A stretch of DNA of 64,000 bases. It comes from Halopseudomonas pachastrellae (GTDB lineage: Bacteria > Pseudomonadota > Gammaproteobacteria > Pseudomonadales > Pseudomonadaceae). The stretch spans positions 162,189 through 226,188 of the forward strand of contig NZ_FOUD01000002.1 of the NCBI RefSeq assembly GCF_900114765.1, in the 5' to 3' direction. Of the stretch, positions 11,011 through 20,013 are shown one piece after another (position 1 is the first letter of the stretch; every line of letters begins with the position of its first letter). The notes below the pieces were generated by a model. It saw nothing but the letters and a program-made list of their open reading frames with translations, did not search any database and was not told the DNA's origin. A program made the position numbers and the translations under genes.

Positions 11011-11025
11011 CACCAACAGCTGTCA

Positions 11026-11066
11026 GGCACAAAAAAACCGGCGCATGGGCCGGTTTTTTTTGTGCC
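11026..11066. terminator. Bidirectional rho-independent terminator
   Basis: GGCACAAAAAAACCGGC pairs with GCCGGTTTTTTTTGTGCC-type sequence around a short GCATGG loop. The A-tract and T-tract on either side let it work for both the plus-strand transporter and the convergent minus-strand lipoprotein gene. Confidence 0.92.
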
Positions 11067-11072
11067 AGGACC

Positions 11073-11657
11073 TTACTGCTGCAGGATCTGAATGATCGCC
11101 GGATCCTGGAATACGCGGGTCAGGGCGTCGCTCATGACATCAGTCACCAGCTGGGTATTGGTCTGCTCGTTCGGCGCATAACCAAAGCGCTGCTGCAGCG
11201 AGGAGCTGTAACGGCCCTGGTAGTTCTTGTTCATGTTGCGCGCCTCGGCAACAAAGGTGGCGCTGATATCGGCCTGGGTCACGTAGACAGAGCTCTTGGG
11301 CGACTGGTAGCTCAAGTCAGACAGGTTAAGGGTCAGGCTGTTGGCATTCGGCGTGCCCTGCGGCACAACGTTAAAGCCCAGCTGGCGCAGCGCGTTCTCG
11401 ACCTGCTGACGGACCGCCGGCAGGGTACTGTCGCTGATGGTGATATTGCTGGAATCGGGATAGATACCGCCGCGGGTGCCCAGAATCTTGCTCTGGCGCG
11501 TGTCCTGCACCTGCACGGTCACCGGCTGCTGTTGGGCAACCGGGTTGAGCGGCTTGTTGATCTGCGGTTGTACTGTCAGTTGCTGCGGGCTGTGCGCGCA
11601 ACCCACCAGGGCCGCCGTCAGCGCTGCCAGCAACACCATGCCTGAACGCTTGAGCAT
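11073..11657 (-). CDS. YajG family outer-membrane lipoprotein
   Basis: 194 residues with a lipoprotein signal peptide whose lipobox is LVGC (Cys at about residue 20). The mature part matches the YajG family pattern: QVQDTRQSKILGTRGG, then ITISDSTLPAVRQQVENALRQLGF and a C-terminal SDALTRVFQDPAI helix. Molecular function is unknown; E. coli yajG sits near the muropeptide permease gene ampG. Here it stands alone, convergent with the BCCT transporter and sharing its terminator. Confidence 0.85.
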   Translation of the reverse strand: MLKRSGMVLLAALTAALVGCAHSPQQLTVQPQINKPLNPVAQQQPVTVQVQDTRQSKILGTRGGIYPDSSNITISDSTLPAVRQQVENALRQLGFNVVPQGTPNANSLTLNLSDLSYQSPKSSVYVTQADISATFVAEARNMNKNYQGRYSSSLQQRFGYAPNEQTNTQLVTDVMSDALTRVFQDPAIIQILQQ

Positions 11658-11833
11658 AAGTAGCTTACTCCTGCCATCTATCGAAAAAGTCGGTTTGTCA
11701 CCGGATTGCTGCCGGTTTGGACAGGCGCAGCATACTCCGGTTCCGAGGCCGCTGACAGAGGGCCTGCACTGTCATCATCCTGCAATGCAGATAGGCCAAG
11801 CTGGCGGCCAGAATGACTGAGGAGTCTACCCCC

Positions 11834-12049
11834 ATGCTCAACGCTCTGCTCAAGCGTCGCCGCTGCTATGCACAGCTCAGCCCCCAAGGGCTGTGTCTCG
11901 CCCTGTGGGAACTCAAGGACGCTCCACGTCAGGGACACTGGGTCGAGGTGTGCGAGATGGAACCGCGCTGGATCGGCAAGCCGTTGCCGGCAAGCGCCCG
12001 CGTTATCCGCAACGCCCGCCGCAACCAGTGGCGCCTGCTGCCGGCCTGA
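11834..12049 (+). CDS. Small conserved hypothetical protein
   Basis: 71 residues, no signal peptide or membrane segment, basic and tryptophan-rich (MLNALLKRRRCYAQLS...WRLLPA). A strong GAGGAG at 11819-11824 is nine bases before the ATG at 11834, which decides that start over the in-frame ATG at 11813. I recall similar short proteins in Pseudomonas at this place but know no function. It is convergent with the PA4642-like gene; a GC hairpin covers its stop codon. Confidence 0.7.
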   Translation: MLNALLKRRRCYAQLSPQGLCLALWELKDAPRQGHWVEVCEMEPRWIGKPLPASARVIRNARRNQWRLLPA

Positions 12050-12055
12050 GCCGGC
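12040..12055. terminator. GC hairpin at convergent gene ends
   Basis: GCCGGC-CTGA-GCCGGC, a perfect six-base-pair stem around the stop codon of the small plus-strand gene and 12 bases from the end of the convergent gene. No T-run, so any terminator role is tentative. Confidence 0.35.
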
Positions 12056-12067
12056 GGCAAACAACCC

Positions 12068-12361
12068 TCAACGCGCGCCGGCAGCTTCCAGCACGGCGAC
12101 GTACTCTTCGCCCTGGGCGTGTTCACGCACAGTCTCGGCAAAGGTGCGGCCTTCACCGTTCACGGCATTCAGGTCAAAGCCTTCGGCCTTGAACATCACC
12201 AGAAAACGCTCAAAGTCCTCGATACGCAGACCACGGTAGGCGCGCACCAGCAGGTGATAGTCGGCTGATTCGTCACTGTTATAAGGACGCGCATTGAGAA
12301 ATACCGCGACCTGCTCGTCGGTCATCGGCTCGCCGATCACCTTTTCTTTATCTTTACGCAT
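12068..12361 (-). CDS. PA4642 family conserved protein
   Basis: 97 residues, soluble, acidic: MRKDKEKVIGEPMTDEQV... with the core RAYRGLRIEDFERFL and a C-terminal helical part. The sequence resembles the family I know as PA4642, a pseudomonad-restricted protein of unknown role encoded a few genes from hpt-upp-uraA in P. aeruginosa, as here. No catalytic motif is evident. The ATG at 12361 is the only good start. Confidence 0.8.
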   Translation of the reverse strand: MRKDKEKVIGEPMTDEQVAVFLNARPYNSDESADYHLLVRAYRGLRIEDFERFLVMFKAEGFDLNAVNGEGRTFAETVREHAQGEEYVAVLEAAGAR

Positions 12362-12420
12362 GATGCTTCCTCACTGGCTCAGGGCGGGCATTGTAACCAT
12401 CCGCCGCACGCCCCACCAGC

Positions 12421-12903
12421 TCAGCGGGCGCCAGACTGCGGTGCCGAGTGCAGGTCCGCCCAGATCAGCCCGTTGCCGTAAAAGCGCCCCTGCACATAAT
12501 CGGCACCAGGCGCATCCAGCTGCTGGCGAATGACCGGCAGCAGGCTCAGCGGGTAGGTGATGACCAGCGTGTTGGCGTCATCCTCCAGCCGGGCCGCGCG
12601 CAAACCGGCGCCGCCCTCGACAAAGTGCAGGCGCGCTCGCTCTACCGGACTGCCGGCAAGCAAGGAGCGCCCTTCCAGCAGCAGCCAGACCCCGGCTTCA
12701 GCCTGATTAGGGCGTCCGCCGGGGCGTAGCTCGCTGCCCACGGTCAGACTGTAGCGCTGCACTTCAAACAGCACCTGCTCGGGCTTGTCCTGCCGTTGGC
12801 CAAAGGGATCGGCCGGCAGGTACTCGTCGTGCGGCAAACTGACCTGGGCCGCCAGCAATGGCGCCAACAGACTCAAGCCCACTCCCAGCAGCCAGGCGCG
12901 CAT
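12421..12903 (-). CDS. Secreted hypothetical protein upstream/downstream of hpt
   Basis: 160 residues with a clear signal peptide (RAWLLGVGLSLLAPLLAAQ) and probable export to the periplasm. The mature part is mixed alpha/beta with no recognised motif. It starts three bases after the hpt stop codon on the same strand, so it is probably co-transcribed with hpt. I do not recognise a family; hypothetical genes occupy the equivalent place near hpt (PA4643/PA4644) in P. aeruginosa, but I cannot confirm orthology. Confidence 0.75.
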   Translation of the reverse strand: MRAWLLGVGLSLLAPLLAAQVSLPHDEYLPADPFGQRQDKPEQVLFEVQRYSLTVGSELRPGGRPNQAEAGVWLLLEGRSLLAGSPVERARLHFVEGGAGLRAARLEDDANTLVITYPLSLLPVIRQQLDAPGADYVQGRFYGNGLIWADLHSAPQSGAR

Positions 12904-12906
12904 CGC

Positions 12907-13464
12907 TTAGTGCCCCTTGAGCGCAAAGATACCGGCGGCGTTGCGCCAGTAGCCCTTGTAGTCGAGCCCGTAACCGAAGATGTAGCGGTCTTCGACATCC
13001 ATCCCGGTAAAGTCGGCGCGCATACCGGGATAGGCCTTGCGATCATGCTGCTTATCCAGCAGCACTGCGGTGTAGACGTGCTCGGCACCCGCGTCACGGC
13101 AATACTCGACGATCGCAGCCAGGGTATGGCCCTCGTCCAGAATGTCATCGATGATCAGCACAGTGCGACCTGCCAGCGAGTGCTCGGCGCGCGCCTTCCA
13201 GAACAGCTCGCCGCCCGACAGCTTGTTGCGGTAACGCGTGGCGTGCAGGTAGCCCACTTCCATCGGAAAGGGCAGCTTGGGCAGCAACTTGCCACTGATG
13301 ATCAGGCCGCCGTTCATCACGCTGTAGACGATCGGGTTGCTGTCACTCAACCGGGTGTTGATGTCATCGGCCATGCGCTGCAGCGCTGCCTCGACGTCTG
13401 CCTCGGTGAAGAGACAGTCCGCCTCCGCCATCACTTCTTTAATATGCTGCAGCTCTACCGCCAT
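12907..13464 (-). CDS. hpt: Hypoxanthine-guanine phosphoribosyltransferase
   Basis: Purine salvage enzyme joining hypoxanthine/guanine to PRPP. 185 residues with the PRPP-binding loop VLIIDDILDEGHTLA at about 100-115, preceded by GGLIISGKL and the flexible-loop RYRNKLSG. The ATG at 13464 (MAVELQHIKEV) is the family start; the open frame continues upstream to 13707 without homology. It is divergent from upp, so purine and pyrimidine salvage genes share the 13465-13630 region. Confidence 0.96.
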   Translation of the reverse strand: MAVELQHIKEVMAEADCLFTEADVEAALQRMADDINTRLSDSNPIVYSVMNGGLIISGKLLPKLPFPMEVGYLHATRYRNKLSGGELFWKARAEHSLAGRTVLIIDDILDEGHTLAAIVEYCRDAGAEHVYTAVLLDKQHDRKAYPGMRADFTGMDVEDRYIFGYGLDYKGYWRNAAGIFALKGH

Positions 13465-13569
13465 GACTGACCTCCGCGGGTGCCGGAAAAAGGGGCGAAA
13501 AATACCCCTGTCGTCGCGAAAGCACAAGTATAGGGCCCATTGATCGATTCCACACGCCCTTGCGGCATG

Positions 13570-13596
13570 TTGACACTGGCCCGGCTGTGCCATAAT
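13570..13596 (+). promoter_or_regulatory. Candidate sigma70 promoter for upp-uraA
   Basis: TTGACA at 13570-13575 and CATAAT at 13591-13596, spacer 15. Both boxes are near consensus although the spacer is short. The predicted start would give a leader of about 28 bases before the upp ATG at 13631. Confidence 0.55.
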
Positions 13597-13630
13597 TGCC
13601 GCGCCCTTCTCGCAACAGAGTACCTTTCCG

Positions 13631-14272
13631 ATGAACGTCAAAGAAATCCGCCACCCCCTGATCCGACACAAGCTGGGGCTGATGCGCCGCAACGACATCA
13701 GCACCAAGAACTTTCGCGAACTGGCCCAGGAAGTTGCCGCCCTGCTGACCTACGAGGCAACGCAGGACATGGCGGTTGAGGCCCATACCATCAAAGGCTG
13801 GTGCGGCGATGTGCAGGTCGAGAAGCTCAGCGGCAAGAAAGTTACCGTGGTGCCCATCCTGCGTGCCGGTCTGGGCATGCTTGATGGCGTCCTCAGCCTG
13901 GTGCCGAGTGCCAAGGTCAGCGTGATCGGTCTGGCACGCAACGAGGAAACGCTGGAAGCAGACACCTATCTGGAAAAGCTGGTCGGCGAACTAAACCAGC
14001 GCATGGCCCTGATCATCGACCCGATGCTGGCCACCGGCGGCTCCATGGTCGCCACCATCGACATGCTGAAAAAGGCCGGCGCCCGCGAGATTCGCGCGCT
14101 GGTGCTGGTCGCCGCGCCCGAGGGCATCAAACGCGTCAACGATGCCCACCCCGACGTGCAGATCTACACCGCCTCGGTTGACCAGCGCCTGAACGAACAG
14201 GGCTACATCATTCCGGGCCTGGGCGACGCCGGCGACAAGATCTTCGGCACCAAGCAGAAGGATATCGTCTGA
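13631..14272 (+). CDS. upp: Uracil phosphoribosyltransferase
   Basis: Pyrimidine salvage: uracil + PRPP to UMP. 213 residues with [12 protein letters not shown], the PRPP-binding [13 protein letters not shown] motif and the C-terminal [14 protein letters not shown] uracil-binding loop. The stop TGA overlaps the uraA start (TGATG), coupling salvage to uptake. Confidence 0.98.
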   Translation: MNVKEIRHPLIRHKLGLMRRNDISTKNFRELAQEVAALLTYEATQDMAVEAHTIKGWCGDVQVEKLSGKKVTVVPILRAGLGMLDGVLSLVPSAKVSVIGLARNEETLEADTYLEKLVGELNQRMALIIDPMLATGGSMVATIDMLKKAGAREIRALVLVAAPEGIKRVNDAHPDVQIYTASVDQRLNEQGYIIPGLGDAGDKIFGTKQKDIV

Positions 14273-15522
14273 TGGAAGGCGTACAGACCCAGGGCTGGCG
14301 CACCGCGCTGGCCGGCTCACAGATGCTGTTCGTCGCCTTTGGCGCACTGGTGCTGATGCCGCTGATTACCGGCATGAACCCAAGCGTCGCACTGTTTACC
14401 GCAGGTATCGGCACACTGCTGTTCCAGTTCACTACCCGTCGCCAGATCCCGATTTTTCTGGCTTCAAGCTTCGCCTTTATCGCCCCCATCATGTACAGCA
14501 ACCAGACCTGGGGCCTGCCGGCCACGCTGGGTGGTCTGGTCGCCGCCGGGGTAATGTATATCCTGCTCAGCCTGATCATTCGCTGGCGTGGCCCGGGCTT
14601 TATCCAGCGCCTGCTGCCGCCGGTAGTGGTTGGCCCGGTGATCATGGTCATTGGTCTGGGCCTGGCCTCCACCGCCGTCAACATGGCGATGGGCAAGTCC
14701 GGTGACGGCAGCCAGCAACTGGTGGATTACAACACGGCCATTCTGATTGCTGCAGCGTCATTGGCTACCACCATTGTGGTGGCGGTCTATGCCAAAGGCC
14801 TGTTCCGTCTGGTGCCGATTCTGGCCGGCGTGCTGGTAGGTTATGTGCTGTCCTGGCTGCTGGGTGTGGTCGACTTCAGCCAAGTTGCAGACTCACCCTG
14901 GCTTGCAGTGCCGGCTTTTGTTGCGCCGGAGTTTCACATGGCGGCCATCCTGTTCATGATTCCGGTTGCCATTGCGCCGGCCATCGAACACATCGGCGAC
15001 GTGCTGGCCATTGGCGGCGTCACCGGCAAGAACTACCTGGAGAAACCCGGCCTGCAAAACACCCTGCTGGGTGACGGCATCGCTACCTCGGCAGCAGCGT
15101 TCCTGGGCGGCCCGCCAAACACCACCTACTCGGAAGTGACCGGTGCGGTGATGCTGACCCGCAACTTCAACCCCAATGTGATGATTTGGGCAGCCGTGTT
15201 TGCCATTGGCCTGGCCTTTGTCGATAAGTTTGGTGCGGTGCTGCTGGGTATGCCGGTACCGGTCATGGGCGGCATTCTTTGCCTGCTGTTCGGCTCAATC
15301 GCTGTTGTCGGCCTGAACACCCTGGTACGCAATCAGGTTGACCTGGCACAGGCACGCAACCTGTGCATCGTCTCGGTCACCTTGGTATTTGGCATCGGCG
15401 GCATGGTTATCGGCAATGACAGCTTCAGCCTGCAGGGCATCAGCCTGTGCGGCGTGGTCGCCATTGTGCTTAACCTGATCCTGCCCAAGGGCGAGGACGA
15501 GAACGCCCTGCCGCATCAATAA
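14272..15522 (+). CDS. uraA: Uracil permease (NCS2 family)
   Basis: Proton-coupled uracil importer of the inner membrane, 416 residues with about 14 membrane segments. Family motifs: QMLFVAFGALVLMPLITGMNP near the start, the half-helix region EHIGDVLAIGGVTGKN with the substrate-contact Glu, and GGPPNTTYSEVTGA. It shares one base with the upp stop codon, forming a two-gene uptake-and-salvage operon. Confidence 0.96.
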   Translation: MEGVQTQGWRTALAGSQMLFVAFGALVLMPLITGMNPSVALFTAGIGTLLFQFTTRRQIPIFLASSFAFIAPIMYSNQTWGLPATLGGLVAAGVMYILLSLIIRWRGPGFIQRLLPPVVVGPVIMVIGLGLASTAVNMAMGKSGDGSQQLVDYNTAILIAAASLATTIVVAVYAKGLFRLVPILAGVLVGYVLSWLLGVVDFSQVADSPWLAVPAFVAPEFHMAAILFMIPVAIAPAIEHIGDVLAIGGVTGKNYLEKPGLQNTLLGDGIATSAAAFLGGPPNTTYSEVTGAVMLTRNFNPNVMIWAAVFAIGLAFVDKFGAVLLGMPVPVMGGILCLLFGSIAVVGLNTLVRNQVDLAQARNLCIVSVTLVFGIGGMVIGNDSFSLQGISLCGVVAIVLNLILPKGEDENALPHQ

Positions 15523-15531
15523 CGCACGACA

Positions 15532-15563
15532 GGCGCTGAACCCGCAGCCTGCGGGTCAGCGCC
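15532..15563. terminator. Hairpin terminator between uraA and pilE
   Basis: GGCGCTG-A-ACCCGCA / TGCGGGT-CAGCGCC around a GCC loop: a near-perfect stem with one bulge, 10 bases after the uraA stop and overlapping the last codons of convergent pilE. No long T-run. Probably limits read-through from both sides. Confidence 0.6.
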
Positions 15564-15954
15564 GCCAGCAGCGCACGTCGGCCGGCGTACGCTGCCCCAA
15601 CTGATTGAGCGCCAGCACGGCGCAGACATCACCGGCCATCAACCCTCCCGGCACCGCCTGGGCACGCAGCACAAAGCGCTCCTCATAACGCTCCACACTC
15701 AGCTGAAAAACCGCAGCCCCCTGCGCCGGACTCTGCTGCCACAAGCCGTCGACTGTCCCCTCGTCGTAGCTGCCGGTGCTCGCATAGTGATGCTCAAGGC
15801 GTTGGGCATTATCCAGCAGCAAACCACTGACCTCAGCCCGCTGCCCCTTGCGAACATGCTCCTGGTAACCGGGGTAGGCAATAGCCGCCAGCAGGCCAAC
15901 AATCGCGACTACCACCATCAGCTCCAGCAAGGTAAAGCCGCACGCGCGTTTCAT
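15556..15954 (-). CDS. pilE: Type IV minor pilin PilE
   Basis: 132-residue type IV prepilin: a short leader MKRACG, cleavage before F and methylation-type FTLLELMVVVAIVGLLAAIAYP helix with Glu5. The globular part contains two late cysteines (VCAV and RCW) that would form the usual D-loop. Minor pilins of the PilVWXE set prime pilus assembly with PilY1. Last gene of the minus-strand cluster; its ATG overlaps the pilY1 stop by four bases. Confidence 0.92.
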   Translation of the reverse strand: MKRACGFTLLELMVVVAIVGLLAAIAYPGYQEHVRKGQRAEVSGLLLDNAQRLEHHYASTGSYDEGTVDGLWQQSPAQGAAVFQLSVERYEERFVLRAQAVPGGLMAGDVCAVLALNQLGQRTPADVRCWRR

Positions 15955-18806
15955 AGCAATTGCCGCCAGTGAATCCGCGCAAACACGCAGCGCCCGCCGC
16001 CGGCCAGCAGCGTGCTGCCTTCACTGCCCTGCAGCAGGTAGTGCTCGCTCTCGCAGCCGGGCAGCGCCACCTCCGGGTCTGCCTCCGCGCGCAGTACCTG
16101 CGGCAGACCAGGCAAGCCGATATCCAGCTCGATGCCGACCACGCCAATGTCTGCGTCATTAACCTGCAGATCAGCGTTGCCATCCAGACTGGCGAAAGGC
16201 GGCGCCAAACCGGTATCCAGCGCCAGTGACAGCAGCCAGCCGCTGCTCTGATGGCGACAGGGGTCTGCGGCGCTGCGGCGCGGGATCAGCGTGCTGAACA
16301 GCACCCGGCTACCCACGACCGTTGCCGCCTCGACCACCCGCTCGGCGCTGACCGGGTGAACCGGCAGCGGCACATACCAGCCCGCCTGCTGCTGCCAGTC
16401 CAGCGCAGCACCATCCACTCTCCGGACATTGACCGTATCGCCCTGCTGCAGATTGCGCTGCGCCAGATCAGCCACGCCCAGCGTTCGCCCTGAGGGCGCA
16501 AGGCGCAGCGCATAGATTGCCTGCTGCTCACGGCTTTGCGCATCGCCCTGGGCCAGCAGGCGGCCACTGCCAAATAGCAACAGTGGCGCTCTGGCCGGCG
16601 TACTGAGGTGCAGCAGCGGCGCAGCCGTCAGTGGCTGGCCAAGCGGGGCGGCAAACAACGGCGCGCTGCGGTTGATCACCTGCCAGTGCTGCGGATCATC
16701 CGCGCTCAGATCAAAGCCCCACAGCTGCCCATGCAGGTCACCGGCGTACGCTGCCACTACGTTTTCACCGGCATCACGCTGCAGGGTCACGGCAGACAAG
16801 CCGTTGGCCTCGGGCGTGCCCGCTCTGGAAGGCAGGTCCAGCTGCCTGAGCAGTTCGCCGGTTTCGGCATCCAGCACCAGCAAACTGGCCAGGCCCGTAG
16901 CGCTGCCGTAGCCGTTGCCGGTGATCAGCAGCGCTCGCCCGGCCTTGTTGAATACCTGCGGGGCGGCGTAGACATGGCCAAGCGCTTGCCAGTCCGGCAG
17001 CGCGGCGTCCACTTCCCAGAGCGCGCCAAGGGCGTTGCCGGCATCAGTCTGGTCATACAGCCGCACGGCAAACAGCCCTTTGCCGCCGGCACCCAATCCG
17101 GCCACGGCCAGCGTGCTCCAGCCTGCCGACAGGCGCGCATCAGTCAGCGCGATCTGGCCGTCCACCCCGGAGTGATGCCCGTACCCTGCACCGTAGGCCG
17201 GGGCGGCCCAATGCTCCAGGTTGCCCTGCACGGCCGCAGGCAAGTAGGCGTAGCGGTGCAGACCGCCCGCCTCGAACAAATGCAGGAAGCCGTCATTGGC
17301 GCCCACCAAGAGCAGATCACCCAAAGCCCGGCGTTGCTGCAGATAGGCGTGGTAGTCCGCCTCCTCGCTGGCCAACAGGGGCGCCCCGGCCATCAAAAGC
17401 CTAGGCGCGCTGCGCACGCTGTCGCCCAGCAGGCGGGTGCGTTCGCGCAGCCCCTGCACCGGCACGCCACGCGCCCAATCGAGCAACTGTTGTCCGGCGT
17501 TGGCGCCATGCAAGCCAAGCCCCGTGGCCATCGCCAGTAGCTGCTGTTGCTGGGCAAGCGCCAGCGCGGTAAACCCTGCGCCACGCAAGGTCACCGGGCC
17601 TGCTGGCTGCAGCCCATCAGCCTGGCGCCAGCTCTGGTATCGACCGCGCAGCCCGCCCGGTACAAACTGGCTGTCGCTGCGCCAGATCACGCCCTGCTCT
17701 GCCCCACTTTTGTCCAGCGCCAGCAGCTCCAGCTCCCCGCTCCAGTCGCGGGCATGGTATTGCGAGCGCACGCGCAGGCGGCCAGCGCTCAAGGTCTGGC
17801 CGTCCAGCGTCGCTGCCGAAACAAAGCCGCTATGCGCGCCAACCTCCCCCACAATGCGCCCCAGCGCATCGGACAACCCGCCGGCGTCGGCAACGCTCAG
17901 GTAGCGGCCACCGCCAGCCCGCGCCGCAGCGCGCAAACGCGGGTCATCAATGGCAAAGCCAAGGGTGTAGGTGCGCAGGTTTTGCGCTGGATAGGCCGGG
18001 TCGTCCCAGCTCTGCCCGGCCGCATCCACGCCGCCCTGACGCAGGTCGAGCGCCCGGGCAAAGGCCGCCATATCATCCAGATAAAAGGTGCTTCCCGGGT
18101 CCTGCAGGCTTGCACCGGACGTATCATTGCTGGCGTCGCCATCCCAGTCCGGCAGGTGCCAGTTGCCGGGCACATGCGGGTTCTGACCAGCCGGTTCCTG
18201 CTGCGACGAGGCGGGGAAGTCACTGTCGTGGGTTGGCAGTCCGTCGGTCAGCACAACTGCCGCATTGGCCTGACAGCGCCACTGCAAAGGGCTCTGGTAA
18301 CGGGGTGCGGAGGGCTCGTAGAAGGACGACATGCCGCGCAGGTAGCGGCTGATTTCATAGTGGGTTTCGGCCAGCGGCGTCCAGGTGTACAGGTCCGGGT
18401 CATTGCCGGCTGCGGGGTTCAGGTTGGCAATGGCCTGCTCCAGCCGTTGCAGGTGCTGCAGGCCGGCTGCGTCATGCCCAATCCCGTCAACGGGCATCAG
18501 CAGTCGTCCGCCGGCCGTGTCACGCTGCGCCCCCGCCCCCGAGGCCGGGTTGAAGGCAAACAGGCCAAACCGCAGATCCCGATGCTGGTGCAGCAGCTGA
18601 GTGGCGGCCTCCTGCATCACTGCCAACCGGGTTCGCCCGCCTGCGCTGTTGAGCACCATGCTGGAGGAGTTATCCAGCAGCAGGACCACATTGGCCGGTG
18701 CGGCGCTACGCGAGCTCACCGGGCCGCTGATCGGCTGAAAGGCCAGTGCCGCAGCGGGCACAGCGCTCAGTAGCAACGTTGCCAGCTTATTGGTAGGCCA
18801 GTGCAT
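15951..18806 (-). CDS. pilY1: PilY1 pilus tip adhesin / mechanosensor
   Basis: Large secreted pilus-associated protein (951 residues). Signal peptide at the start (NKLATLLLSAVPAAALA), then a von Willebrand A-like domain with the MIDAS motif DNSSSM (the NVVLLLDNSSSM strand, about residue 45), and a C-terminal beta-propeller with repeated outer strands. A Ca-binding loop-like DGNADLQVNDAD lies close to the C-terminus. In P. aeruginosa PilY1 sits at the pilus tip and acts in adhesion, twitching and surface sensing. The ATG at 18806 precedes the signal peptide and overlaps pilX by 20 bases; the frame is open further upstream without a signal peptide. Confidence 0.92.
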   Translation of the reverse strand: MHWPTNKLATLLLSAVPAAALAFQPISGPVSSRSAAPANVVLLLDNSSSMVLNSAGGRTRLAVMQEAATQLLHQHRDLRFGLFAFNPASGAGAQRDTAGGRLLMPVDGIGHDAAGLQHLQRLEQAIANLNPAAGNDPDLYTWTPLAETHYEISRYLRGMSSFYEPSAPRYQSPLQWRCQANAAVVLTDGLPTHDSDFPASSQQEPAGQNPHVPGNWHLPDWDGDASNDTSGASLQDPGSTFYLDDMAAFARALDLRQGGVDAAGQSWDDPAYPAQNLRTYTLGFAIDDPRLRAAARAGGGRYLSVADAGGLSDALGRIVGEVGAHSGFVSAATLDGQTLSAGRLRVRSQYHARDWSGELELLALDKSGAEQGVIWRSDSQFVPGGLRGRYQSWRQADGLQPAGPVTLRGAGFTALALAQQQQLLAMATGLGLHGANAGQQLLDWARGVPVQGLRERTRLLGDSVRSAPRLLMAGAPLLASEEADYHAYLQQRRALGDLLLVGANDGFLHLFEAGGLHRYAYLPAAVQGNLEHWAAPAYGAGYGHHSGVDGQIALTDARLSAGWSTLAVAGLGAGGKGLFAVRLYDQTDAGNALGALWEVDAALPDWQALGHVYAAPQVFNKAGRALLITGNGYGSATGLASLLVLDAETGELLRQLDLPSRAGTPEANGLSAVTLQRDAGENVVAAYAGDLHGQLWGFDLSADDPQHWQVINRSAPLFAAPLGQPLTAAPLLHLSTPARAPLLLFGSGRLLAQGDAQSREQQAIYALRLAPSGRTLGVADLAQRNLQQGDTVNVRRVDGAALDWQQQAGWYVPLPVHPVSAERVVEAATVVGSRVLFSTLIPRRSAADPCRHQSSGWLLSLALDTGLAPPFASLDGNADLQVNDADIGVVGIELDIGLPGLPQVLRAEADPEVALPGCESEHYLLQGSEGSTLLAGGGRCVFARIHWRQLL

Positions 18807-19245
18807 ACACAGCCTCCAGTTCGGTGCGACGCCGCCCGGTTTCACTGCGCACGCTAAGCCGGTACACCTGCGACTCAGCGCTGCTGTGCAGGTGGGCCGG
18901 TATCGCACTGGCGCCCAACCAGTCGACTCGATAGGCCACCGTCACCTCGGTCGCGGCCGAGGCAAGGCTTTGCCAACCCGCATCGGCCAGATTGCAATCA
19001 GCTGCGCTACAGGGCTGACCGGGCAGGTCCAGCTCCTGCGCGCGAATCTGCGCCTCCAGCGTGCGCAATGCGCTTTCGGCAGCTTGAAAGCCGAGTTGGC
19101 GCTGCGCCAGATTGGCAACCTGCCGCTGCTGATGAGTAGCGCCGCGCACTGCAGCATGCGCGCCCACCACCATCAGCAGCAGAAACACCAGGCTGATCAG
19201 CAACGCGGCGCCCTGCTGTCGCCGTAACGAAAGTGGCCTGCTCAT
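18787..19245 (-). CDS. pilX: Type IV minor pilin assembly protein PilX
   Basis: 152 residues. N-terminal PilX-type segment RQQGAALLISLVFLLLMVVG, which differs from classic prepilins in having GAALL rather than GFTLLE, followed by the FQAAESALR helix characteristic of PilX. One cysteine pair (C79/C84 region) is present. Lies between pilW (nine bases upstream) and pilY1 (20-base overlap). Confidence 0.9.
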   Translation of the reverse strand: MSRPLSLRRQQGAALLISLVFLLLMVVGAHAAVRGATHQQRQVANLAQRQLGFQAAESALRTLEAQIRAQELDLPGQPCSAADCNLADAGWQSLASAATEVTVAYRVDWLGASAIPAHLHSSAESQVYRLSVRSETGRRRTELEAVYALAYQ

Positions 19246-19254
19246 ATCTCTCCC

Positions 19255-20013
19255 TTATTGATCAGGTCGGTTGCGCAGGCGCGTAACCTGCGTAAAGCGC
19301 TGCGTGAGAAGGCGCCCGGCCTGCGGGCTGCCCGGATTGTCACTGAGCGCCAGGCTTACCCGCACACTGCGCAGCCGGGGCTGCTCCCCGGGCGTGAGCA
19401 TTGGCTGGTAGCGGCCGCCGGCATCAGGCAGGGCTGCATCGCTCGCCAGGGCAAACTGCACGCGAAAATCCACCACCTGCTCAATCAGCGTTTCAAAGTT
19501 GCCGCTGCCATTGAGGCGTACCTGCACCCGATCATCCTGCTGGCGGTATTCCAGCTGACGCAGCGCCAGCAGCCAGTCACCGGGCTGCAACTGCACCGTG
19601 TCTTCGGTGATGCTTACCCGGTCCCGGCAATTACCGGCCACCAGCCAGCGCGCGCCAAAGGTGCCGGGGCGATAGGTGGTGGCTGCGTCAGCCTGAACCC
19701 TGACCGGCAAGGCGGTAACGATCTGCAGTACACCGCCCTGATAGCTGACGGGTTGGGCCAGCGGCTCCGGCAACGCCAGACCAGAGCCGAGCTGCAGGTC
19801 GAGACAGCCCTCACTGCCTGCTGCGCGCAGATCAGTAGCCAAACGCCCCATCAGATAGCGCGCATCCTCCTGCAACTGATTACCGTGGCGTAGCAACAGC
19901 AGACTGTCGCGACTACCCAGCAAGGTCTGCATCAGCGCCATGGTCAGCAGCAGCCCAAGCGCCATGGACACCAGCAGTTCGACCAGACCAAAGCCGCTCA
20001 GCCGGCCCCTCAC
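19255..20013 (-). CDS. pilW: Type IV minor pilin PilW
   Basis: 252 residues; prepilin leader MRGRLSG, then FGLVELLVSMALGLLLTMALMQ with the Glu5 equivalent. The globular domain is large, as usual for PilW, and includes two cysteines (GCLDL and NCRD). Its start overlaps pilV by four bases. Confidence 0.92.
   Translation of the reverse strand: MRGRLSGFGLVELLVSMALGLLLTMALMQTLLGSRDSLLLLRHGNQLQEDARYLMGRLATDLRAAGSEGCLDLQLGSGLALPEPLAQPVSYQGGVLQIVTALPVRVQADAATTYRPGTFGARWLVAGNCRDRVSITEDTVQLQPGDWLLALRQLEYRQQDDRVQVRLNGSGNFETLIEQVVDFRVQFALASDAALPDAGGRYQPMLTPGEQPRLRSVRVSLALSDNPGSPQAGRLLTQRFTQVTRLRNRPDQ

Noticed and set aside
9484..11016. 510-codon open frame on the minus strand
   Set aside because: Antisense to the BCCT transporter; His/Gln/Val-rich mirror translation, not a protein.
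17547..18773. 408-codon plus-strand open frame
   Set aside because: Antisense to pilY1; no start site or domain.
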